A DNA stretch of 64,000 nucleotides, from NCBI RefSeq assembly GCF_016863195.1, contig NZ_BOOK01000005.1, positions 62,001-126,000 of the forward strand, written 5' to 3'. The stretch is from Paraplanobispora takensis. Lineage in GTDB: Bacteria > Actinomycetota > Actinomycetes > Streptosporangiales > Streptosporangiaceae. Shown here in pieces: positions 24,485 through 33,387 of this stretch (the first letter of the stretch is position 1; each line of letters opens with the position of its first letter). Both the position numbers and the translations under genes were made by a program. The notes beneath the pieces were generated by a model. It did not search any database and was not told the DNA's origin. It saw only the letters and a program-made list of their open reading frames with translations.

Positions 24485-25261
24485 TTGCGATTCGATACAC
24501 CGAGCATGATCAGGTGGAACGCTCGCACCTATGACAGCAGCTTCGGTTACGTCTCGGCGCACGGCGCCCCCCTGGTCGACCTCCTCGACCCCCAGCCCGG
24601 GGAGCGCATCGTGGACCTGGGCTGCGGCACCGGAGTGCTGACGGCCGAGATCGCCTCCCGGGGCGCCCACGTCCTGGGCATCGACGGATCACAGGCGATG
24701 ATCGAGAAGGCGCTGGCCCAGTACCCCGGGCTGGACTTCATCGTCGGCGACGGTCACGACTTCGTGCTCGCCCAGCCGTACGACGCGGTCTTCTCCAACG
24801 CGGCTCTGCACTGGATGGGCCGGCAGCCGGACGCGGTGATCGCCAGCGTCCGCGAGGCCCTGGCCCCGGGCGGGCGGTTCGTGGCCGAGATGGGCGGCGC
24901 GGGCAACTGCGCCGCGCTGACCGCCGCGGTCTCCACGGCCTGGCGCGAGCACGGTCTGCACGAGCCCGATCTGCCGTGGTACTTCCCGACCCCGGCCGAG
25001 TACGCCACGCGCCTGGAGAAGGGCGGGTTCACCGTCCGAATTCTGGAGTACTTCGACCGGCCGACTCCACTTGACGAATGCCCCAACGGTGCGGCGGACT
25101 GGGTGCGGATGTTCGCCGGTTCGCTGCTGCGAGGAGTCCCGGTGAACCTGGTCGAATCCCTGCTGCGCCGGGTGAATGAGCTGGCAGCGCCCGCTTTGCG
25201 GCGGGAGACCGGGTGGGTGGCCGACTACGTGCGGCTGAGGTTCGCCGCCGTACGCCGTTGA
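24485..25261 (+). CDS. Class I SAM-dependent methyltransferase
   Basis: 258 residues. Motif I IVDLGCGTGVLTAEIA, the acidic loop VLGIDGSQAM, motif LDFIVGDGHDFV and motif III-like LAPGGRFVAEMGGAGN give a trans-aconitate/ubiquinone-type methyltransferase fold; the N-terminal WNARTYDSSFGYVS is typical of this group. Substrate unknown. The start is uncertain: TTG 24485 or ATG 24506. It ends 110 bp before the helicase cassette on the same strand, but an intervening promoter-like element argues for separate transcription. Confidence 0.85.
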   Translation: MRFDTPSMIRWNARTYDSSFGYVSAHGAPLVDLLDPQPGERIVDLGCGTGVLTAEIASRGAHVLGIDGSQAMIEKALAQYPGLDFIVGDGHDFVLAQPYDAVFSNAALHWMGRQPDAVIASVREALAPGGRFVAEMGGAGNCAALTAAVSTAWREHGLHEPDLPWYFPTPAEYATRLEKGGFTVRILEYFDRPTPLDECPNGAADWVRMFAGSLLRGVPVNLVESLLRRVNELAAPALRRETGWVADYVRLRFAAVRR

Positions 25262-25293
25262 CCAGACTCGTGCGCTGGGGTGATTTGCCAGAC

Positions 25294-25351
25294 TAAGGTC
25301 TGTTCCATGAGTCTCGTTCTCCAGCGGCGAGGAGTGGAACAGGCGGCTTGA
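25294..25351 (+). promoter_or_regulatory. Promoter-like element and 14-codon leader ORF before the cassette
   Basis: TAAGGT at 25294-25299 is followed after 7 nt by ATG 25307, which opens a 14-codon ORF (MSLVLQRRGVEQAA) ending at 25351, 20 nt before the first cassette gene. Inverted 7-mers CTGTTCC (25300-25306) and GGAACAG (25336-25342) bracket it. This could be a leaderless leader peptide, an operator or both. Confidence 0.35.
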
Positions 25352-25371
25352 GGGGCTGGTGAAGGGAACGG

Positions 25372-27468
25372 ATGAACTTCTGTCTGAGTGACCTCGTGCC
25401 GCCGTTGCGCTGGAGCGACGCGGCCGCGATCCCGCTTCTGCGCGACCGGCCGGCCCTTCCGGACGCCTGGTGGCGGAGCCTGCCGCTGGCGCGGGTGCTC
25501 GCCGTGGTGCCGCCCCAGGAACTGGCCGAACTGCTCGCGGAGATCGCCCTGGAGCACTGGCCCGCGGCGGCCGTGGGCGACGTGCTGCCGGCCCTGTACG
25601 TCCTGGACCCGGAAGAGGCCGACGAGCCCTGCACGTCCATCGCCCTCGACCGGGCCGGCTCGTGGCCCGGCCTGCTCTCCCTGACCGGTCACGACCTGCG
25701 CGACCAGCCCTTCATCCAGGCCCGCCCCGTGCTGCACGCCCTGTTCGGCGCGGTCTTCGCCCACCTGGCCCCCGCGCCCCCCGCCGCGCAGGCGCCGCCC
25801 GTACACGTGCCCGCGGCGCAGAGCGGTACGGCCGAGACCCCCCTCGCGTCGGAGTTCATCGAGGCCGAGTTCATCGGGGCCACGCCCGTGGACGCGGCCG
25901 GAGTCGACGAAGTGGACGAGGCGGCCGAAACGGCCGAAGCCGGTGTGGACGAGGAAGCCGCCGAGCACGTCCCGGTCGCATCCGCGAGCGTGAGCGGGGA
26001 GACCGCCGTGCCCGTGGACGCCGAGCACGACGGCGCCGTGGCCGCGGACGGAGAAGCCGTCACGCCCGCGGACACGGATGAAGAAGCCGTCACGCCCGCA
26101 AATGCGGACGAAGACCTACCCGAGCCTGCAAACCCGGACGAAGACCTCGTCGCACCCGTGAACGCCGGGCACCGCGCAGCCGTATCCCCGGACGTGGGGG
26201 TGGACGAGCCGCGCGATCTGCTTGCTCTGGTGGACGGCGTCTTCGCCGGGCTGGAGGACACGAGCTGGGCCGTCGCCCAGAACCGGGTGTTCAGCGACGA
26301 GCCCGCGACCGTGGAGGCGCTGGCCAAGCTCTTCGCGGTCTCGCCCGAGAGCATCGGCGAGATCGAGGCCGGGCTGCGGCGCCGGCTGGCCGGCTGGCTC
26401 GGCTCGGAGGAGGCGGCGCCGTACCGGGAGCACCTCGCGGAGATCAGGACGGCCCTCGGCAAGGCCGCCCCGCGCAACCGGCTGATCGGCGCGGCCGGCT
26501 GGCACACGCGCGAGCTGCGCTCGCTCGACGTGCCCGCCTGGCAGTTCGTGCTGGCGACGCTGACCGACTACTACGTGGTCGACGGCTGGCTGGTGGACGG
26601 CGACATCGCCGAGCTCCAGCACCGCACCCGCGACCTGATCGGCGGAGCCGAGCGCCCGCCCACCGTCAGCCGGGCCCTCGAACTGGTCTCCACCCTCGGC
26701 ATCCACCCCGAGGTGGCCGAGGAGTGGCTGGAGAACGTCCCCCAGCTGCGCATCCTCGGCGGGGGCGATCCCGCGGCCCAGCGCTCCAACGGCGCCATCC
26801 CGGTCCAGGCGTCCGGCCCGCCTCCCGCACCGCACGCCGACCCGCTCTCCGCGCCGTACGCCGGGCCGATCTCCGACCCGTACGCCGGACATCCGGAGGA
26901 CGAACCCGCCCAGGGGCCGCCGCAGAACCCCGCCTGGGCCAAGGCCCCGTTCCGGCCCCTCAAGGACGTCGCGCTCACCCGGCGCTGCTTCCGGCAGCCC
27001 GACGGCCGATGGTGGCTGAGGATCGACGTCACCGCCGAGCACCTCGAAGGCGCGGAGTGCCCGCTGCCCAGCGGGTTCGCCGCCTACCTGGGCATGGCGC
27101 CCGGCGACAGCCGCACGGTCGGCAGCGTGGTCGGCGAGCTGGTCGTCAGCTGGCACGACCGGCCGGTCCTGGAGTCCCTGAGCACCCTCCTGCGGGACGC
27201 GGGCGCCAAGGAGGGAAGCCACCTGTTCCTGACGCTGTCCGACGAGGGGGTCCTGCGCGCCAGGCACCTGCCGGCCGCCGGGACGGGCATGGAGCCGGTG
27301 GTGCGGGCCCTGCGCCTGGTGGGCTACACCGCGCCGTGCGAGACCGTCGAGCACGCCGCGCGGGTGATCGGCACCAGGGTCGGGATGTCCGGGCCGGTGA
27401 GCCTGCCCGAGCTGCTGACCCGCCTGCGTGAGCGCGGGGACCGCGACCTCCAGTCCCTGCTGGCGTAG
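25372..27468 (+). CDS. Cassette protein A: sigma-region-4-like HTH protein with acidic linker
   Basis: 698 residues, no signal peptide. N-terminal domain (about 1-115) starts MNFCLSDLVPPLRW. An Ala/Glu/Asp/Pro-rich linker (about 140-280) has repeats such as EAVTPA and NxDEDL. An HTH of sigma-region-4 type (about 308-350, TVEALAKLFAVSPESIGEIEAGL), a helical middle domain (PAWQFVLATLTDYYVVDGWLV) and a C-terminal domain (about 532-698, TRRCFRQPDGRWWLRIDVTAEHL) follow. Protein C at 29588 is a paralogue over all but the linker. GAAGGGA precedes ATG 25372; the helicase gene follows after 3 nt. Function unknown; nucleic-acid or RNA-polymerase binding is inference. Confidence 0.85.
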   Translation: MNFCLSDLVPPLRWSDAAAIPLLRDRPALPDAWWRSLPLARVLAVVPPQELAELLAEIALEHWPAAAVGDVLPALYVLDPEEADEPCTSIALDRAGSWPGLLSLTGHDLRDQPFIQARPVLHALFGAVFAHLAPAPPAAQAPPVHVPAAQSGTAETPLASEFIEAEFIGATPVDAAGVDEVDEAAETAEAGVDEEAAEHVPVASASVSGETAVPVDAEHDGAVAADGEAVTPADTDEEAVTPANADEDLPEPANPDEDLVAPVNAGHRAAVSPDVGVDEPRDLLALVDGVFAGLEDTSWAVAQNRVFSDEPATVEALAKLFAVSPESIGEIEAGLRRRLAGWLGSEEAAPYREHLAEIRTALGKAAPRNRLIGAAGWHTRELRSLDVPAWQFVLATLTDYYVVDGWLVDGDIAELQHRTRDLIGGAERPPTVSRALELVSTLGIHPEVAEEWLENVPQLRILGGGDPAAQRSNGAIPVQASGPPPAPHADPLSAPYAGPISDPYAGHPEDEPAQGPPQNPAWAKAPFRPLKDVALTRRCFRQPDGRWWLRIDVTAEHLEGAECPLPSGFAAYLGMAPGDSRTVGSVVGELVVSWHDRPVLESLSTLLRDAGAKEGSHLFLTLSDEGVLRARHLPAAGTGMEPVVRALRLVGYTAPCETVEHAARVIGTRVGMSGPVSLPELLTRLRERGDRDLQSLLA

Positions 27469-27471
27469 CCC

Positions 27472-29538
27472 ATGCCCCGACTAGCGCTCTCCCCCGAGTT
27501 CCCCGCGGAGCTCAGCGCCCTGGCCCAGCCGGTGCGCCGGGACGCGGTGGTCGCCGTACGCCGGTTCCTGCAGAACGTGTCGGGGGCCCCGCACCCGGAG
27601 CGGGTCAGGGGGGCGCGGGACGAGCGGGTGGCGACGCTGCGCCTGGCCGACCGATACCGCGGCGTCGTGGTCAGGCAGCGGGACGTCTACTGGCTGCTGA
27701 CCGTCCTGCCCGAGCCCGAGGCGTGGGCCTGCGCCCAGCGTCACCGCTTCGCGGTCAACTCCGCCCTGGGCGTGGTCGAGATGTGGGACGCCGCGGCGCT
27801 GGAGCGGGCCGAGTCGGCGATCCGCCGGGCGGCGCGCTCGTCCCGGGCCCGCCTGTTCGCCGAATTCTGCGACACCGACCTGGCCGAGCTGGGCGTCGGC
27901 CACCGGTTCCTGCCGCTGGTGCGGCAGATCACCGACGAGCTGACCCTGGAGGCGCTGGAGCCGCTGCTGCCCCCCACGCAGTACGCGCCGCTGGCCGCGC
28001 TGGCCCGGGGGGAGTCGATGACCGGGGCCTGGCGGGAGCTGGAGAACCGGCGGTGCGTCCCGGCCCCCTTCGAGCCCGCCGGCGGCGCCGAGCTGGAGGA
28101 CCTCGCCGCCGCACTCCTGCGCAGCCCCGACCGCGCCGTCTTCGTCGAGGGCCCGCGCGAGCTGAACCACGTGCTGGACGCCCCCGGCTGGTGCGTGTTC
28201 CTGCACCCGCCGCAGTACCGGCTGTCGCACTGGGAGTCCTACGAGCGGCCCGTGCTGGTCACCGGCGGCGCGGGCACCGGCAAGACCCTCACCGCCCTGC
28301 ACCGCGCGGCCCACCTGGCCGGGAACGGGCGCGGGCCGATCCTGCTGGTCACCTTCTCCCAGGGGCTGAGCGCCGAGCTGTCGGCCAAGCTCGACCTGCT
28401 GATCGAGGACGAGGTGGTGCGCAAGCGGGTCGAGGTCGGCAACGTGGACCGGCTGGCCCACCGCATCGTCTCCCAGGCCGAGGGACGCCCGCCCACTCTG
28501 GTCGGCGCGGCCGAGCTGACCGCGCTCTGGCGGGAGGCGGAGAGCGAGCACGGCCCGGCGTTCCTGCTGCGCGAGTGGGAGCAGGTGATCCTGGCGCAGA
28601 ACCTCCAGACCCTGGAGGAGTATCTCGCCGCCCCGCGCCCCGGCCGCGGGGTGGGACTGTCCGCCGAGGAGCGGACCGGCGTCTGGAAGGCCGTCGGGCA
28701 CGTCACCGGCCGGCTGGCCGAGCGCGGCAAGCGCACCCTGCTCCAGCTCGCCGCCGAGGCGGCCACCCTGCTCGGCCAGAGCACCGGGGACCTGCTGGAG
28801 GAGGACGAGCCGCGGCGGGAGCCGTACCGGCACATCGTCGTGGACGAGGCGCAGGACCTGCACCCCACGCAGTGGCGGCTGCTGCGCGCCGCGGTGCCGT
28901 ACGCGCCCGACGACCTGTTCATCGTCGGCGACCCGCACCAGCGCATCTTCGACACCCGGGTGGCGCTGGGCGCGGTGGGCATCGACGCGATCCAGCAGCT
29001 CCTGCAGGTCTCGCACCGGCTCCCCCAGGAGATCCTCTCGTGGGGGGTACGGCTGCGCGGGGGCGGACCGGCCGACGGGCTGGTGGCCGGAGTCCAGGAG
29101 TTGTACGGTTTCCGCGCCACGCGGCACGGCCCGCGCCCCATGGTGCGTGCCTACGATTCACCGGAGGAAGAGCTGAGCGGACTGGTCGCGCACGTCTCGC
29201 AGTGGATGGAGGACGGCGTCGCCCCCGGCGAGATCGGTGTGGCCGCCAGGACCCCGGCCCTGGTCCGGGACGCCAGAGCCCTCCTGCGGGAGTCCGGGGT
29301 GCGGGTGACCACGCTGCACGGCATGAAGGGGCTGGAGTTCCGGCGGGTCGCCGTGATCGGCGTGGCCGACGGGATCGTGCCGGCCCCCGAGTCGCTCACC
29401 CCGGCCGAGGAGGACCCCGCGGCCCGGGCGCACGACCTCCAGCGTGAGCGCGGTCTGCTCTACGTGGCCTGCACCCGGGCCAGGGAGGTGCTGTACGTGT
29501 CCTACTCCGGACGGGCAAGCCCATTCCTACCCACCTGA
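27472..29538 (+). CDS. Cassette protein B: UvrD/Rep-type helicase with RelE/ParE-like N-terminus
   Basis: 688 residues. Residues 1-90 resemble a RelE/ParE toxin fold (EFPAELSALAQPVRRDAVVA, then RVATLRLADRYRGVVVRQRD and VYWLLTVLP). The SF1A helicase core follows: Walker A GGAGTGKT (about 265-272), Ia LLVTFSQGLSAEL, Walker B VVDEAQD (Asp about 458), III GDPHQRIF, IV VSHRLPQEI, V LHGMKGLEF and VI YVACTRARE (about 664). All motifs are intact, so it should be an ATP-driven 3'-5' translocase on DNA or RNA. It starts 3 nt after gene A, so the two are co-transcribed. Confidence 0.92.
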   Translation: MPRLALSPEFPAELSALAQPVRRDAVVAVRRFLQNVSGAPHPERVRGARDERVATLRLADRYRGVVVRQRDVYWLLTVLPEPEAWACAQRHRFAVNSALGVVEMWDAAALERAESAIRRAARSSRARLFAEFCDTDLAELGVGHRFLPLVRQITDELTLEALEPLLPPTQYAPLAALARGESMTGAWRELENRRCVPAPFEPAGGAELEDLAAALLRSPDRAVFVEGPRELNHVLDAPGWCVFLHPPQYRLSHWESYERPVLVTGGAGTGKTLTALHRAAHLAGNGRGPILLVTFSQGLSAELSAKLDLLIEDEVVRKRVEVGNVDRLAHRIVSQAEGRPPTLVGAAELTALWREAESEHGPAFLLREWEQVILAQNLQTLEEYLAAPRPGRGVGLSAEERTGVWKAVGHVTGRLAERGKRTLLQLAAEAATLLGQSTGDLLEEDEPRREPYRHIVVDEAQDLHPTQWRLLRAAVPYAPDDLFIVGDPHQRIFDTRVALGAVGIDAIQQLLQVSHRLPQEILSWGVRLRGGGPADGLVAGVQELYGFRATRHGPRPMVRAYDSPEEELSGLVAHVSQWMEDGVAPGEIGVAARTPALVRDARALLRESGVRVTTLHGMKGLEFRRVAVIGVADGIVPAPESLTPAEEDPAARAHDLQRERGLLYVACTRAREVLYVSYSGRASPFLPT

Positions 29539-29587
29539 CCACATACTCTGAACTGCGGATACATTCCCCTTTGCCGGTTGGACCCCA

Positions 29588-31435
29588 ATGAACCTCAGCC
29601 TGAGCGACATCGCGCCACCCCTGCGCTGGACCTCTCCCGGCCAGGTAGCGCCGATCGCAAACGACACCCGTCTTCCCGAGGCGTGGTGGCAGGCAATCCC
29701 GCTGGAGCGGGCCTGCTCCGCCATCGGGACCTCCGAGGTCGCCGGCCGGCTGGCCGATCTCGCCCTGGCGTGCTGGGGACATCTGGCGCTCGGCGACGTC
29801 CTGCCCCTGCTCAGGTTCGCCGACCCGGCCGCGAGTGTGAGCACCCCCGAGGGGCTCGGCCGCGAAGCGGTGCACAAGCTGTTCATCGGGGTCCTGGAGA
29901 GGCTGCTCGAACCGGTCAGCGAGGACACCGTCGCCCCGGCGCGCCCCTCCCGCCCCGACCGCCCGCTGCCCGAGCTGATCGACGAGGTCTTCTCCTCACT
30001 GGACGACCGCCAGCGGGCCATCGCCAGGGACCGGCTCTACGCCTCCCAGCGGGTCACGCTGGACGAGCTGGCCCAGCGGTTCTCGGTGACGCGTGAGCGC
30101 ATCCGGCAGATCGAGCGCGACCTGCGCGACCACGTCGAGGCCTGGTTGTCCTCCCCGGACGCGGCCCCGCTGGTGGCGCACGTGTCCTGGCTGCGCGGCC
30201 GGCTGGGCTCCGCCGTACCGGCCGACGACCTGGCCGCCGCGGTGCCGTGGCACCGCGGCGACCTGGCCACGCTGAACATCCCGGCCTGGCGGTTCGTGCG
30301 CACCCTGCTGACGGGCTACGAGCAGGTGGACGGGTGGCTGGTCGCCGGGGGCGCCGACGAGCTGCGCGAGAAGACCCGGCAGCTGTTCACCGACGGGCCG
30401 CGCCCGCTGGCCGAGGCCATCACGCTGGTCAGCCAGCTCGGCATCCGCGAGGACGTGGCCGAGCGCTGGCTCATCTCCGTGCCGCAGCTGCGGGTGCTGG
30501 AGGAGCACGTGGTGCCCTGGCCGCGCAGCGTCAACGACAAGGCGGAGGCCGTGCTCGCGGTGGCGGGCAACGCGCTGACCCCCGAGGAGATCCAGGAGCG
30601 CATCGGCGAGGACTACAGCCTGGTGGGCATCCGCAACCAGCTCACCGCCGACGACCGGTTCCTGCGCCTCGACCGCAACAAGTACGGCCTGACCCGCTGG
30701 GGCGGCGAGCAGTACCTCGGCATCCGCGAGATGATCGTCCGGGAGATCGAGCGGGCCGGGGGCGAGGCCTCGGTCAACACGATCGTGGCCAACCTCACCG
30801 GCCGCTACGACGTGAGCGAGAGCTCGGTGCGCGCCTACGCGGGCGGGCCCGGCTTCGAGCGCACCCAGCGCGGGTGGATCCGGGTGGCCGGCACCGAGCC
30901 GGCCGACTACCAGCCGCGCCGGGACGTCTCGGCCACCCGCCGATGCTTCCGCAGCCGCGACGGCCGCTGGTGGCACCGGGTGGACGTCAACGCCGAGCAC
31001 CTGCGCGGCTCGGGCTCCCCGCTGCCCACCGGCTTCGCCGCCTACCTCGGCATGGCCCCGGGCGGCCAGCTCACCGCCTCCACCCCCTCGGGCGACGTGG
31101 TGATCAGCTGGCACAACCAGCCGACCATGGGCTCCATCCGCCCGGTGCTGGTCACCGCCAACGCCTCCGAGGGCGACCACGTCTTCCTGACGGTCTCCGA
31201 CGGAGGCGAGCTGCTCACCCGCTATCTGCCCGCGGCGATGCCCGGCATCCCGGCGCTGAACCGGGCGCTCCACCTGATCGGCTACACCGCTCCGGTGGCC
31301 TCGGAGACCGAGGGCCTGCGCCTGATCGGCGCCCGCATCGGCCTGCCCGAGGGCGCCGGCCGCGACGACGTGCTGGGCCGCCTGCGCGAGCGGGGCGACC
31401 GCGACATCCTCGCCTACCTGGAGGGCGGCGTCTGA
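29588..31435 (+). CDS. Cassette protein C: sigma-region-4 HTH plus HARE-HTH protein
   Basis: 615 residues, paralogue of A. N-terminal domain MNLSLSDIAPPLRW (1-110). Sigma-70 region-4-like HTH (about 155-190) contains TLDELAQRFSVTRERIRQIERDL, much closer to real sigma factors than in A. Middle domain IPAWRFVRTLLTGYEQVDGWLV. A HARE-HTH/RNAP-delta-like module (about 314-372, AEAVLAVAGNALTPEEIQERIG to FLRLDRNKYGLTRWG) leads to a second winged-helix-like stretch and the shared C-terminal domain (about 447-615, TRRCFRSRDGRWWHRVDVNAEHL). Start 49 nt after the helicase gene. Likely partner of the helicase in transcription-linked DNA or RNA handling (inference). Confidence 0.85.
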   Translation: MNLSLSDIAPPLRWTSPGQVAPIANDTRLPEAWWQAIPLERACSAIGTSEVAGRLADLALACWGHLALGDVLPLLRFADPAASVSTPEGLGREAVHKLFIGVLERLLEPVSEDTVAPARPSRPDRPLPELIDEVFSSLDDRQRAIARDRLYASQRVTLDELAQRFSVTRERIRQIERDLRDHVEAWLSSPDAAPLVAHVSWLRGRLGSAVPADDLAAAVPWHRGDLATLNIPAWRFVRTLLTGYEQVDGWLVAGGADELREKTRQLFTDGPRPLAEAITLVSQLGIREDVAERWLISVPQLRVLEEHVVPWPRSVNDKAEAVLAVAGNALTPEEIQERIGEDYSLVGIRNQLTADDRFLRLDRNKYGLTRWGGEQYLGIREMIVREIERAGGEASVNTIVANLTGRYDVSESSVRAYAGGPGFERTQRGWIRVAGTEPADYQPRRDVSATRRCFRSRDGRWWHRVDVNAEHLRGSGSPLPTGFAAYLGMAPGGQLTASTPSGDVVISWHNQPTMGSIRPVLVTANASEGDHVFLTVSDGGELLTRYLPAAMPGIPALNRALHLIGYTAPVASETEGLRLIGARIGLPEGAGRDDVLGRLRERGDRDILAYLEGGV

Positions 31436-31449
31436 ACTAGTCTCGGTTC

Positions 31450-32826
<1,377 letters not shown>

Positions 32827-32865
32827 GCGACCGAAATGTCGGCCCCGGTCGATAGCGTCACGATC

Positions 32866-33342
32866 ATGACTGAGACCGGTGTGGAAGTACGGCCCGCGAG
32901 GGCGGAGGATCTGGACGGCGTCGTGGCCTGCAGCGCGGCGCTGTTCGCCGAGGACGCGGGGACCCGCGACCCGGCCGTGAACGTGAACTGGCCGAAGGAG
33001 TACGGCGCGGCGAAGTTCGCCGACGCGCTGCACGACCCCGACCGCCTGGTACTGGTGGCCGACGACGACGGCCGGATCGTCGGCCACCTGACCGGCGCGC
33101 TGTCGGGGCCGACCCCGATGCGCCCGGTGACGGTGGCCACCCTCGGCAGCATGTACGTCCGGCCCGCCTACCGCGGCCGCAAGATCGGCACCCGGCTGGT
33201 GGAGGAGTTCCGCGACTGGGCCCGCCTGCACGGTGCGCAGTACGCCGGGGTGACCGCCTACACCGGCAACGAGGGGGCCGGGCGCTTCTTCGAACGCAAC
33301 GGTTTCGCGATGCACTCCACCGTCAGGGAGGCCACCCTCTAG
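32866..33342 (+). CDS. GNAT-family N-acetyltransferase
   Basis: 158 residues. The acetyl-CoA motif A is TLGSMYVRPAYRGRKIGTRLVEEF (V/I-x-P-x-x-R-x-x-x-I/L-G), with C-terminal VTAYTGNEGAGRFFERNGFAMH giving motif B. Substrate unknown. ATG 32866 is 7 nt after TAGCGT (32853-32858), suggesting leaderless transcription. Downstream of cysS with a 39-bp gap. Confidence 0.88.
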   Translation: MTETGVEVRPARAEDLDGVVACSAALFAEDAGTRDPAVNVNWPKEYGAAKFADALHDPDRLVLVADDDGRIVGHLTGALSGPTPMRPVTVATLGSMYVRPAYRGRKIGTRLVEEFRDWARLHGAQYAGVTAYTGNEGAGRFFERNGFAMHSTVREATL

Positions 33343-33387
33343 CCGGAGTCCTGCCAGACTTGCTGAGACATGTCGCTCAGGAGGTCT

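Noticed and set aside
25372-31435. Helicase cassette considered as prophage or integrative element
   Set aside because: No integrase, att-like direct repeats or tRNA, and base composition looks like that of the neighbours.
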